Source of the DNA: Kribbella aluminosa
Lineage (GTDB): Bacteria > Actinomycetota > Actinomycetes > Propionibacteriales > Kribbellaceae
Direction of reading: 5' to 3'
Assembly: GCF_017876295.1 (NCBI RefSeq)
Contig: NZ_JAGINT010000002.1
Coordinates: forward strand, 1,550,001-1,614,000
DNA: 64,000 bases
Both the position numbers and the translations under genes were made by a program. Of the stretch, positions 33,814-42,348 are shown piece by piece. The first letter of the stretch is position 1. Each line of letters opens with the position of its first letter. A model generated the notes under the pieces. The model was given only the letters and a program-made list of their open reading frames with translations. It was not told the origin of the DNA and ran no database searches.

Positions 33814-34328
33814 TCACTCGTCCAGCACTTCCAGGTCCCGCGGGACCAGCGTGGTGGTCAGCAACAGCACCCGGAACGGGTTGTCGTTCAACGCGTTGCC
33901 AACAGGCTCGCCGACCTCCTCACGGGTCAGCCCGGGTACGCCGTCCCGCGACAGCCTCGTGCGTACGTTCGAGACCAGGTGCCCTGTACGAAGAGCGGGG
34001 TGTAGCCGGCAGCGAGCGGCATCGGGTCCTCGCCGCCGAACAGCATCTGCTCGCGGGGGAACCGCACCGGGAGCCGCCCGGTCACTGCGACCCACCACTG
34101 ACTGGTGCGATAGCTGATGGACCCGTGCATGCGGCTGACGCGCTGGTCGTCCTGTCCGGCCGACACGTGCACCTCTGCGCGGTTCCGCCCGAACAGGATC
34201 CGGTGCGCACCGGGGTCGGCGCTGACACCGCCCTCGACGCTCAGCACAAAGATGGTCCCGGGGCGTGCATCGGGTACGCCGCTTGCCAGGCTGGCCTGGT
34301 CCTGAGGGAGTCTGCGGATCACCTCCAC
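33814..34328 (-). pseudogene. FHA-domain protein, frameshifted
   Basis: The first frame (34328-about 33982) encodes an FHA domain: FGRNRAEVHVSAGQDDQRVS with RMHG, the phosphothreonine-binding Arg/Ser/His set. It continues to LAAGYTPLFVQG. The natural continuation (HLVSNVRTRLSRDG ... LLLTTTLVPRDLEVLDE) is in the next frame from about 33981 to 33814. One base is missing near 33982. The GTG start is 1 base after the kinase remnant stop, so the genes formed an operon. With the kinase also damaged, the pathway looks abandoned unless this is a sequencing error. Confidence 0.7.
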
Positions 34329-34329
34329 G

Positions 34330-35007
34330 TCACGCCTTCGGGAGCTTCGGGGCGGCGGCCTCGGCCAGCTTCGTCGCCAGTCCGCACAGCGTGACGGGTT
34401 TTGCCGAGCCGGCGACCGACATGGTCACCAACTCGTCCTGCCCGTTCGCGTCGACGTACGTCCGGAAGACGATCACCACCGCACAGGTCCCCGGGCCGTC
34501 GTTCTCGTTCGACAGGATCGCGGATCGCCCGCCTATCCTGAGCGGCTGCCGGTCGGTTGAGCCCGGCTGGTCCCGGTCGAAGTACAGGTCCGCCGAGAGA
34601 TCACTCGTCGTACTGTCCCAGCCGCACCTCGAGTTGCCGAAGGACCTGTCCGGCTGCGACGCGTCGACACCGGGGATCAGCTTGAGCGCCTTGCTGTCCA
34701 GCAACGTGCAAGCGTCGACGTGCGCCAGCGAGCTCCGTGACGGCAGGTACTCCAGCACCAGCCAGTGCTCGTCCCCGTCGGACACCACGTCGAAGATCAT
34801 CACCACATGGGGATCGTGCAGCCGGGCACCGGTCCGGGCCTCACGGCGCAGCCGGCGGCCGTCCTGGTCGTCCACACCGGGGTGCGCACGCTTGAGCGCG
34901 ACCGTACGGTCCAGTTGCTGATCGTGGGCACGCCAGACCGAGCCCATACCGCCCGAGCCGAGCGGTTCCCCCAACAGGTAGCGGCCCCCGATCAGGCGGG
35001 CCGTCAC
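34330..35007 (-). pseudogene. Ser/Thr protein kinase with internal in-frame deletion
   Basis: A 225-residue open frame joining two distant pieces of a membrane kinase. Residues 1-93 are the kinase N-lobe: glycine loop LGSGGMGSVWRA, catalytic Lys39 in VALKR, alphaC Glu56, hinge LVLEYLPS. From residue 95 (HVDACTLLDSKALKLIPGVD) it jumps to an extracellular sensor-type domain with paired cysteines, as found at the C-terminus of such kinases (DUF3558-like). The catalytic HRD, DFG, activation loop and membrane helix are missing, so it cannot phosphorylate. The frame is intact, so a stable non-catalytic protein is possible. Starts 1 base after the upstream metallopeptidase stop. Confidence 0.72.
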
Positions 35008-35008
35008 T

Positions 35009-36130
35009 TCACTTCACCAGGTCCGCCGATACCGCGAAGGTGTCACAGGCCTTGTTCGCGCCGACGTTGAACCCGTTCTGGATCCAGAACCCCTGGCTGG
35101 TCGCCAGACCGTGCGTCCGCTCGTCCTCCGGCGTGTCCGGCGTCTCACCGAAGCTGTTGCTGGACTGCTCCTTGAACTCGGCCAGCCGATCGGTCAACGG
35201 GTACGACTTCGCCACAGCCCGGCTGAACACGCCGCCGAAACAGGAGGCCTGCAACTCGTTCCGCCGCGAGCTCTCCAGCTTCTGGTCCGGGTGGTCCTGC
35301 AAGTACGCGGCCCGCGCGTAGAACAGCCCGGTGACGCCTTGCACATGGTGGCCGTACTCGTGCGCGATCGTCATCAGGTACGCCAGGTCTTCCTTGGGAC
35401 CGAACGCCTTGTCCATCTGCTTCACATCGACGTACATGACATGGTTGCCGTAGCAGTAGAACGCCAGGACCCGTCCGGACAGCGGCTCGAAGTTGCCGCA
35501 CGCGGTCTGCACGGGCTTGTCGAAGACGACCAGGCCCGGGTCCGGCTTGTCCTGCCCCAGCTCGTGGAAGACCGGGCGCCAGGCGTCGTTGAGGCACTTG
35601 AAGAGGCGCTGGTAGTAGACCTTCTGCGCGGCCAGACCACCGCTGCCGAGGTCGGCCGCCTTGCAGTTCTGTTCCGCCAGCGGGCCGGTGTGGTAGACGT
35701 CCGCGTTCAGCAGGAAGTCCTCGGCGGACCCCTTCTGCGGGTTGGTGGTCGGCGACGGCACGATCGACGGACCGGTCACCTTGGGCTCCACAGGCCCGGC
35801 GGCGGTGGAGCTCGTGCCACCGGTCCACAGCAGGACCGCCATGATCGCTGCGGCGACGCCGATCACGACCAGTAGCGAGAAACCGAGCAGCACCAGCCGG
35901 AACGAGCTGTCCCGCCGGGGCGGTGGCTGGAACCCGGTGAAGTGGCCGGGGCCGCCGTACTGCTGGCCCTGGTACGGCTGACCTTGGTACGGCGTTTGAC
36001 CCTGTTGCTGGGGCCACGGTGCGGACTGCGGCGGCGGCAGGACACCAGGTGGCGGGCCGAGCGCCCGGCCCTGTGGTCGGCCCTGTGGCTGGCCCTGTTG
36101 CTGGCCACCGTAGCCGTACGGGCTGCTCAC
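35009..36130 (-). CDS. Membrane-anchored neutral zinc metallopeptidase (copy 1)
   Basis: A 373-residue type II membrane protein of the YpfJ-like neutral zinc metallopeptidase group. A Gln/Pro/Gly-rich cytoplasmic tail (1-73) precedes one helix (about 77-103, LVLLGFSLLVVIGVAAAIMA), then an extracytoplasmic domain. The zinc site is HEYGHHVQ with Glu in NELQASCFGG as likely third ligand; four or more cysteines suggest disulfides. It is head to head with a DUF2207 gene, 79 bases between starts, and heads an operon with the kinase and FHA remnants. Substrate unknown. Confidence 0.88.
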   Translation of the reverse strand: MSSPYGYGGQQQGQPQGRPQGRALGPPPGVLPPPQSAPWPQQQGQTPYQGQPYQGQQYGGPGHFTGFQPPPRRDSSFRLVLLGFSLLVVIGVAAAIMAVLLWTGGTSSTAAGPVEPKVTGPSIVPSPTTNPQKGSAEDFLLNADVYHTGPLAEQNCKAADLGSGGLAAQKVYYQRLFKCLNDAWRPVFHELGQDKPDPGLVVFDKPVQTACGNFEPLSGRVLAFYCYGNHVMYVDVKQMDKAFGPKEDLAYLMTIAHEYGHHVQGVTGLFYARAAYLQDHPDQKLESSRRNELQASCFGGVFSRAVAKSYPLTDRLAEFKEQSSNSFGETPDTPEDERTHGLATSQGFWIQNGFNVGANKACDTFAVSADLVK

Positions 36131-36209
36131 AGCTCTTGGCCTCCATGTGGTCGGGTAACCGGGTCTCTCGGGTTCGCTGCGCGAACCGGCACGAGACTAC
36201 TCTCGACCC

Positions 36210-37919
36210 ATGTCACCGAAGCGCCGCCTCGTCCCGGCTGCCCTCCTGATCTCCCTGACCGCCCCGGTCGCCGTCCTGTTCGTTGCCCTCAGCCCGGTGT
36301 CCGCCCAGGCTGCCGTGACCGCGGACGACCAGATCACGGCGTACACCGCGGATGTGACCCTGTCGAAGGCCGGTCAGCTGCAGGTCAAGGAGACCGTGGA
36401 CCTGGCCGCCGGCGGTACGACCTTCAGCCGGACGCTGGCGACCCGGGTCCGGGCCGACGCCGACCGCGACCGTACGTACGACATCAAGGACGTGTCCGCG
36501 ACGGTGAACGGGCAGCCCGCGCAGGGCTTCCAGAACCAGAGCGTCGACGACGGCCGCAAGCTGACGCTGAACGTCTCCGGGAAGTCCCAGATCGTCTACA
36601 ACTACACCGTGGACAACGTGGTCGCCGACTCGGTCGACGGTCGCGAGGTGAGCTGGCCGGTCGTGCAGGGCTTCGGCGTGTCGATCCCCGAGGCCAAGCT
36701 GAACATCAGTATCCCGTTCGCGACCTGGGTGACCTGCTTCGCGGGCCGCACCGGGTCGAGCATGCCGTGTACGACGTCTCAGCTGGGGGAGTCCGCCGAG
36801 CTGGAGATCCAGCAGAACGGCGTACCGGCGGCGGGGCGCGTGACGTTCCTGACCGGGCTGAGCGACCAGGCCACGGTGCAGCCGAACGCGAAGTACACGA
36901 CCCCGTGGTCGCTCAGCCGGGCCTTCACCGTCGACTCGACCACCGGCGGGCTCGCGATCCTCGTCTTCGGCATCGGGCTGCTCGGTGCGGTCGGCCTGTG
37001 GTTCTTCCGCGGCCGGGACGCCGCGAAGGTCGGGCACGGCGCGCCGGAGCGCCCGGTGCTCGACGGCGCCGACGGACCGCAGTTCGCCGCGCCGGACGGC
37101 ATCCGGCCCGGCCAGGTCGGCACCGTGGTGGACGAGTCGGCCGACGTCGTCGACATCACCGCGACCCTGCTGGACCTTGCCGTACGCAACTACCTGACGA
37201 TCGTCGAGCAGCCGCGGGACTCGCACTTCGGCAAGCTGGACTGGGAGCTCAAGCGGCTGCACCCGGGCGGCCCGGAGCTACTCGCGTACGAGAAGTCGCT
37301 GCTGGACGCGGTGTTCGCGGACGGCGACTCGGTCCTCGTGTCGGCCCTCGGGCACTCGCTGCGGCCGCGGCTCAACCTGGTCCGGGAGCAGCTGTACTCC
37401 GATGTCGTCACGCAGGGCTGGTTCAACAACCGCCCGGACGCCGTACGGAACCGCTGGACCACGGCCGGCGTGGTGCTGCTCGGTGCGGGCGTCGTACTGA
37501 CCATCGTGCTCGCCGTCGTCAGCAAGTTCGCCCTGGTCGGGTTCGCGGTGATGGCGGCCGGTCTGGTGCTCGCACTGGTCGGCCAGGCCGCACCGGCCCG
37601 CACGGCGCGCGGTGCCGCCGTACTGGGCCGGGTGTTCGGCCTGCAGCACTACCTGGCCAACGAGACCTCCGCGGACCTGCCGCAGGGCAGCCGGCTCGAG
37701 TTCGCGTCCCGGTGCCTGCCGTACGCCGCCGTACTCGGGCTGACCGAGAAGTGGGCGCTGGAGATCGCCGCCACCGATGACGACGACGACCCGGACGAGG
37801 GCATCGGCTGGTACTCCGGCCCGGAGAACTGGCACCTTTCGAACATCGGCGAGTCGCTCAGCAACTTCGTCACGTCGTTCGGCGGCTCGTTGAGCAACGC
37901 GCGACGGCTGTTCGGTTGA
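36210..37919 (+). CDS. DUF2207 membrane protein (copy 1)
   Basis: A 569-residue membrane protein. Signal peptide at 1-35 (LLISLTAPVAVLFVALSPVS). An extracytoplasmic beta-rich domain (about 36-245) contains a CFAG...PC cysteine pair; a helix follows (about 248-268, GLAILVFGIGLLGAVGLWFF), then a cytoplasmic domain (GQVGTVVDESADVVDITATL, LLDLAVRNYLTI) and a paired helix region (about 410-455). This is the domain order of DUF2207 proteins, function unknown. Divergent partner of metallopeptidase copy 1; the same pairing recurs at 42.3-45.5 kb. Confidence 0.87.
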   Translation: MSPKRRLVPAALLISLTAPVAVLFVALSPVSAQAAVTADDQITAYTADVTLSKAGQLQVKETVDLAAGGTTFSRTLATRVRADADRDRTYDIKDVSATVNGQPAQGFQNQSVDDGRKLTLNVSGKSQIVYNYTVDNVVADSVDGREVSWPVVQGFGVSIPEAKLNISIPFATWVTCFAGRTGSSMPCTTSQLGESAELEIQQNGVPAAGRVTFLTGLSDQATVQPNAKYTTPWSLSRAFTVDSTTGGLAILVFGIGLLGAVGLWFFRGRDAAKVGHGAPERPVLDGADGPQFAAPDGIRPGQVGTVVDESADVVDITATLLDLAVRNYLTIVEQPRDSHFGKLDWELKRLHPGGPELLAYEKSLLDAVFADGDSVLVSALGHSLRPRLNLVREQLYSDVVTQGWFNNRPDAVRNRWTTAGVVLLGAGVVLTIVLAVVSKFALVGFAVMAAGLVLALVGQAAPARTARGAAVLGRVFGLQHYLANETSADLPQGSRLEFASRCLPYAAVLGLTEKWALEIAATDDDDDPDEGIGWYSGPENWHLSNIGESLSNFVTSFGGSLSNARRLFG

Positions 37920-38255
37920 GCCCGATGCCGTAGATGGTAGGACCTCGGCGCTGAAGCGACCGGGGAGCGTGCCATCTGAACTGGAGGTGTCGACCGGTGA
38001 GGTAGTGCACCTGAGCGTGATCGGCATCGCGCGTACGGTGTCTCGCCGGTGCTCTACCTGTCGACCGTGCACACGAACAGCCCGCCACGCGGTGTTGGGG
38101 AGACTCCGGGCGGGCAATCCACCCCAACCCCGATCGCCTCCGGACCCACACGTCCAGCACAAGAGCCGGTTGGCCTCTGAGATTGTGCCTTCGCCCCTGG
38201 CATGCAGTGGGCGAAGGCACAATGTGAGAGGTCAACCTCTGGTTGTGTCCGGAGG
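37920..38255. other. Convergent intergenic region
   Basis: These 336 bases lie between two convergent genes and hold no convincing gene. The main content is the long imperfect inverted repeat at 38168-38237. Open frames on both strands that look alike here (for example PSPLACSGRRHN and PSPTACQGRRHN) are produced by that symmetry. Confidence 0.6.
38168..38237. terminator. Long inverted repeat, bidirectional terminator
   Basis: Arms 38168-38196 and 38209-38237 (29 bases each, 12-base loop) pair with three mismatched or wobble positions; the inner 15 bases ATTGTGCCTTCGCCC/GGGCGAAGGCACAAT are perfect. It separates DUF2207 copy 1 from metallopeptidase copy 2. Confidence 0.65.
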
Positions 38256-41200
38256 TCAGCTGACCCGGAGGTCTGCTGCGGTGAAGGTGTTGCAGGAGTT
38301 GGGCTGCTTGCTGTTGTAGCCCGCAACCGACCACTGGTAGTTGCTCACCCGGTTGCCGTGGTCGTGCCCGCGCGGCACCGCGTAGTCGTCACCCATGTGC
38401 GTGATCAGGATCTTCCAGTTCGCCAGCAACGGGCCGGACATCGGGGTGAACGGCGCATTCGCGCCGAGGTAGACCGCGCCCAGGCAGGTCGCCTGCAGCT
38501 CACGCCGGCGGCTCTCGGTCAGCTGCTGGGTCGCGTTCATGCTCTTCTGCCGGCTCAGCGACGAGGCGAGGATCCCGCTCAGCTTCTGCACGTGGTGCCC
38601 GTACTCGTGGGCGAACGTGTTCAGCATGACCGCCCGGGCGTAGACCGGGTTCTTCGTGTAGTTCACGTTGTCGACCGTGAACGGCAGGTAGATGGTCTCG
38701 TTCGCCAGGCAGTACGCCGCCCGTGCGCTGCGCTGGATCCCGCACGGCGACGACAGCTTGCCGACGTACACGACCGCCTTCGGGTTGCGGAACGGCAGGT
38801 TGGCCTTCTTCATCGCCAGCCACCACGTGTGGTTGAGGCACGGCAGCAGCCGGTTGTAGTACTGCTGCGCAGCCGCGACAGTGACCGGCGCGAACGGCGG
38901 CTCCGCACACTTCGACGCAGCCACCGGGCCGATCGTGTAGAGCCGGCTCCCCTTCACCACCTCGTCGACCGTCGGCCCACGCGGCCCGGACGGCGACGGC
39001 GAAGACGGACTCGGCGAAGGCGACTGCGAAGGCGACTCCGAAGCGGGCACCGACGGCGTCTGCTTCGCCTCCGCATCACCACCACCGACGCTCCGCACGA
39101 TCAACGTGATACCGGTCCCCAGTACGAGCACTGCCAGCGCAACAATCCCGATCAGCAACGGCCGCGTGAGCTTCTTCTTCCGCCTCCGCCGCCCACCCGG
39201 CGGCTGCGGAATGGGAATCGGCGGATACTGCCAGGTAGGCGCCTGCTGCACCCGCTGCCCCATAGGCCCAACCTGCCCACCCTGAGAGCCCGGCGCACCC
39301 TGCCCACCCTGAGAGCCCGGCGCACCCTGCCCACCCTGCACACCCAGCCCGGGTTGCCCACCGTGAGCACCCTGCCCACCCTGCCCCGACTGACCGGCTT
39401 GCCCGGACCACCCGGCCTGCGCCGACTGCGCGCCCTGCGGTGCGGAGTGCCGCCCGCCGCCCTGCTGGTTCTGGGGCGGCAGCGCATTACTCCACGGCGA
39501 AGCCGGCTGCTGCTCCTGATTCCCCTGCGCCCCCCACAGATAAGACCCCTCAGAATGCGGCCCCGCCTGCTGCCGAGGCCCTTGCTGCGAAGGCGAAGCC
39601 TGCCAGGCACTCGACTCCGACTGCCCGGCCGCCCCACCAGTCTGCAAGGTCCAAGACTGACTCCCCCAAGAACCCCCCGCCTCACCACCCTGCGAGGCAC
39701 CGCCGCGCGAGCCGCCCTGGGAGCCACCACCGTGCGCACCATCGCTCTGGGAGCTACCGCCGAGCGCACCATCGCTCTGGGAGCGACCGCCGAGCGCACC
39801 ATCGCCCTGGGAGCTACCGCCGAGCGCCTGCCCCGCCGACGAGCTGCCCGCCTGCGAGCTGCCGCCCACCGCAGGCCCCGTCTGCGAGCCGCCGCCCTGC
39901 GGGCTACCGCCCCACATCCCACCCGCCTGCGAGCCGCCGCCCTGCGAGCTGCCGCCGTGCGTCTCATCGGACTGCGACGCCCACGGGGACTTCTGCTGCC
40001 CGGACCCGTCCGCGTACGAGCCGTCCCGCGTAGTACCTGACGTGCCGCCCTCCGACGTACGGGAGCTGCTGGCAGACGACGTACCGGAGGCGGCCGAACC
40101 CTCCTGCGACTGACCTGCACCGGACTCAGGCGGCTCAGACCAAGACGGCCGCGACTGCCACGGATCCGGGCTACCGGCTCCGGACTGCCCCTGGTTCGGC
40201 TGCCACAACTCGGAGGAAGCCGACCCAGACTCACCCGAACCCGGCTCAACCTGCGACCACGACGGCGTGGAAGGAGCCCAGTCCGGATTCGACTGCCAAG
40301 CCTCCTGCTCACCCCCCGCCTGCCCACCACCGAACCAACCAGACCCAGCCTGCCCAGAGCCGGGCTGACCGGGGCCCGGCTGCCCAGGGCCGGGCTGACC
40401 GGAGCCCGGCTGACCGGGACCGGGCTGACCGGGACCGGGCTGACCGGGACCGGGCTGACCAGCACCGGGCCGGTTGGAGTCGAGGTTGCCGGCCCCCGGC
40501 TGACCCCAGCCAGGCTGACCAGCACCGAACTGCTCAGAACCACCCTGACCCCGACCAGACGCACCAGCACCAAAGGGGCTCGGCCCGGACTGCCCCGAGC
40601 CGAACTGCCCCGAGCCGAACTGCCCCGAGCTGAGCTGCCCGGAGCCGCGCTGACCTGCGCCTGACTCACCTGGGCTGGACGGGCCGGTACCAAACTGCCC
40701 TGGTCCGGACTGGCTCTGGCCCGACTGGCCAGAGCCGAACTGCTCAGAACTTGACGGACCGGGACCAGTCTGACCTGGGCCTGACCGCGCGGAGCCGAAC
40801 TGCCCTGAGCCGGGTTGACCTGGGCCAGGTTGACCTGAGCCGGGTTGACCTGAGCCGGGTTGACGTGGGCCGGGTTGACCGGAGCTGAACTGCCCGGAGC
40901 CGGGTTGGCCTGGACCGGACTGAGCTGGGCCGGGCAGAGCTGGGCTGAATGGGTCGGAGTTGGGCCGGCTGGGAGCTTGCTGGCCGGGACCGTACTGGCC
41001 CGGGGCGTACTGGCCTGGGGCGGGCTGGCCTGGCCTGGGGGCGCCTTGGCCGGGGGTGGAGGTGGGGCGGCTGCCTGGGGGCTGGATGGTGTCCGGCTGG
41101 TCGGGGTGTTCTCGGCGGTTGGGGTCCCAGCCGCCGTCGAACCAGTTGTTGGCGGGGGCGTCGGACTGACCCGGGCTCTCGAACTCGCGCTTGGCCTCGT

Positions 41201-42206
41201 TGTCGCCGCTCCACCAGCCGGAGGACTGACCTTCGCCGGCACCCGGCTGACCATCGCCGGAAGCAGGTGCTTGCGGCCCGCGGTCGTTGTCCCGCGCCCC
41301 GAACCACCCACCGGACGAACCCTGCCCGCCACCAGCACCACCAGCACCACTGGAGCCATCCTGACCGGCCGCACCCGAACCGCTCGCCTCAGGCCCACGC
41401 CGGGAAAACCAGCTCTCCCCAGAACCTTGCTCAGAACCCTGCCCAGCACCCGACTGCGCAGCACCCGATCGCCCAGCACCCGACTGCCCGGCGCCCGACT
41501 GTCCAGGACCTGCAGAGCCGCCTTGCACCGGACCAGCACCGTAACCACCGGAACCGGAACCACCAGGCCCACCCGGACGGCCGGAGCCCGTGCTGCCCGG
41601 ACCGCCTGCGCCAGGACCACCCGCACCGGCGCTGCCGGGAGCGCCCGTACCTGCGGCGCCGGGGCCGCCCGTACCTGTGCTCCTGGGACCGCCTGGGACG
41701 GAGCCGCCGGAGGTGCGGACGTGCTGGGCGGGGGTGCCGGAGTTGTGCTGACCGGAGCCGTAGCCGCCCGGTCCGCCGGGGGCGGAGTTGCTCGGACCGC
41801 CGGGGCCGGAGATGCCTTGGCCGGTCGAGCCGGAGGCGCGTGCGTTGCCGGAGGCGAAGCCGCCCTGCCCAGGGCCGTAGCTCCCGGGCCTGCTCGCGCC
41901 GCCGGGGCCGGGCGTGTCTGGGCCGGCGGGATCGGATGTGCCCGGGCCAGATGTGCCCGGGCCGGATGTGCCCGGGCCGGATGTGCCCGGGCCGGATGTG
42001 CCCGGGCCGGATGTGCCCAGGCCGGATGTGCCCGGATCGGATGTGCTCGGGTCGGATTTCTCTGAGCCGGATGTGCTCGGGTCCGAGGTGGCCGGGGCTG
42101 AGGTTGGGCCCGCGGGGGTGGGGTGGGCGGGAACGGGCTCCTGTGGGCGGTCCGGCTGGGGGTCAGCCGGGTCGCTCCCCGGGGGCTGGTTCCTGTTGTC
42201 CGACAT
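38256..42206 (-). CDS. Giant membrane zinc metallopeptidase with about 900-residue disordered N-terminus (copy 2)
   Basis: A 1316-residue type II membrane protein. Residues 1 to about 1005 are low complexity: five-residue GTSGP repeats (about 40-90), Gly/Ser/Gln/Pro tracts, long GQPGPGQPGSGQ repeats and Ser/Gly/Gln runs, almost without hydrophobics. A basic stretch (GGRRRRKKK) precedes one membrane helix (LLIGIVALAVLVLGTGITLIV), a Ser/Pro linker, and a C-terminal peptidase domain of about 260 residues with HEYGHHVQ and RELQATCLGA. The arrangement equals copies 1, 3 and 4 except for the enormous cytoplasmic tail. The ATG at 42206 starts MSDNRNQPPGSDP. Alternative frames here are long because of GC-rich repeats, but only this frame ends in the peptidase. 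Confidence 0.85.
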   Translation of the reverse strand: MSDNRNQPPGSDPADPQPDRPQEPVPAHPTPAGPTSAPATSDPSTSGSEKSDPSTSDPGTSGLGTSGPGTSGPGTSGPGTSGPGTSGPGTSDPAGPDTPGPGGASRPGSYGPGQGGFASGNARASGSTGQGISGPGGPSNSAPGGPGGYGSGQHNSGTPAQHVRTSGGSVPGGPRSTGTGGPGAAGTGAPGSAGAGGPGAGGPGSTGSGRPGGPGGSGSGGYGAGPVQGGSAGPGQSGAGQSGAGRSGAAQSGAGQGSEQGSGESWFSRRGPEASGSGAAGQDGSSGAGGAGGGQGSSGGWFGARDNDRGPQAPASGDGQPGAGEGQSSGWWSGDNEAKREFESPGQSDAPANNWFDGGWDPNRREHPDQPDTIQPPGSRPTSTPGQGAPRPGQPAPGQYAPGQYGPGQQAPSRPNSDPFSPALPGPAQSGPGQPGSGQFSSGQPGPRQPGSGQPGSGQPGPGQPGSGQFGSARSGPGQTGPGPSSSEQFGSGQSGQSQSGPGQFGTGPSSPGESGAGQRGSGQLSSGQFGSGQFGSGQSGPSPFGAGASGRGQGGSEQFGAGQPGWGQPGAGNLDSNRPGAGQPGPGQPGPGQPGPGQPGSGQPGPGQPGPGQPGSGQAGSGWFGGGQAGGEQEAWQSNPDWAPSTPSWSQVEPGSGESGSASSELWQPNQGQSGAGSPDPWQSRPSWSEPPESGAGQSQEGSAASGTSSASSSRTSEGGTSGTTRDGSYADGSGQQKSPWASQSDETHGGSSQGGGSQAGGMWGGSPQGGGSQTGPAVGGSSQAGSSSAGQALGGSSQGDGALGGRSQSDGALGGSSQSDGAHGGGSQGGSRGGASQGGEAGGSWGSQSWTLQTGGAAGQSESSAWQASPSQQGPRQQAGPHSEGSYLWGAQGNQEQQPASPWSNALPPQNQQGGGRHSAPQGAQSAQAGWSGQAGQSGQGGQGAHGGQPGLGVQGGQGAPGSQGGQGAPGSQGGQVGPMGQRVQQAPTWQYPPIPIPQPPGGRRRRKKKLTRPLLIGIVALAVLVLGTGITLIVRSVGGGDAEAKQTPSVPASESPSQSPSPSPSSPSPSGPRGPTVDEVVKGSRLYTIGPVAASKCAEPPFAPVTVAAAQQYYNRLLPCLNHTWWLAMKKANLPFRNPKAVVYVGKLSSPCGIQRSARAAYCLANETIYLPFTVDNVNYTKNPVYARAVMLNTFAHEYGHHVQKLSGILASSLSRQKSMNATQQLTESRRRELQATCLGAVYLGANAPFTPMSGPLLANWKILITHMGDDYAVPRGHDHGNRVSNYQWSVAGYNSKQPNSCNTFTAADLRVS
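41935..42084 (-). repeat. Tandem 15-base repeats inside the metallopeptidase gene
   Basis: About ten head-to-tail copies of GATGTGCCCGGGCCG (plus strand), the central five nearly identical, the flanking ones diverging. On the coding strand each encodes a five-residue GTSGP-type unit. Copy number is likely to vary between strains. Confidence 0.8.
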
Positions 42207-42348
42207 CGATGCTCCTCACGACCTTGCTTGGCGTAGCTCGTTGGTGGGGCGTCGAAGCCGCCTCCCCCGGCACATACTTTGCGCGATCCGGACCAACCAG
42301 GCTAGCTAGTTCGGCCAGTCGGTTGCCAGGAGTGATCGGACCGTGTTC

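Noticed and set aside
37870..38334. Two similar open frames on opposite strands between DUF2207 and the metallopeptidase
   Set aside because: Their resemblance is caused by the inverted repeat at 38168-38237; no start or codon pattern supports them.
40860..42065. Long open frames on both strands of the metallopeptidase repeat region (for example 401 and 824 codons)
   Set aside because: GC-rich 15-base repeats keep all frames open; only the frame ending in the HEYGHHVQ domain is coherent.
41935..42084. CRISPR-like regular repeats
   Set aside because: Units are contiguous 15-mers without spacers and encode a five-residue repeat within a gene.
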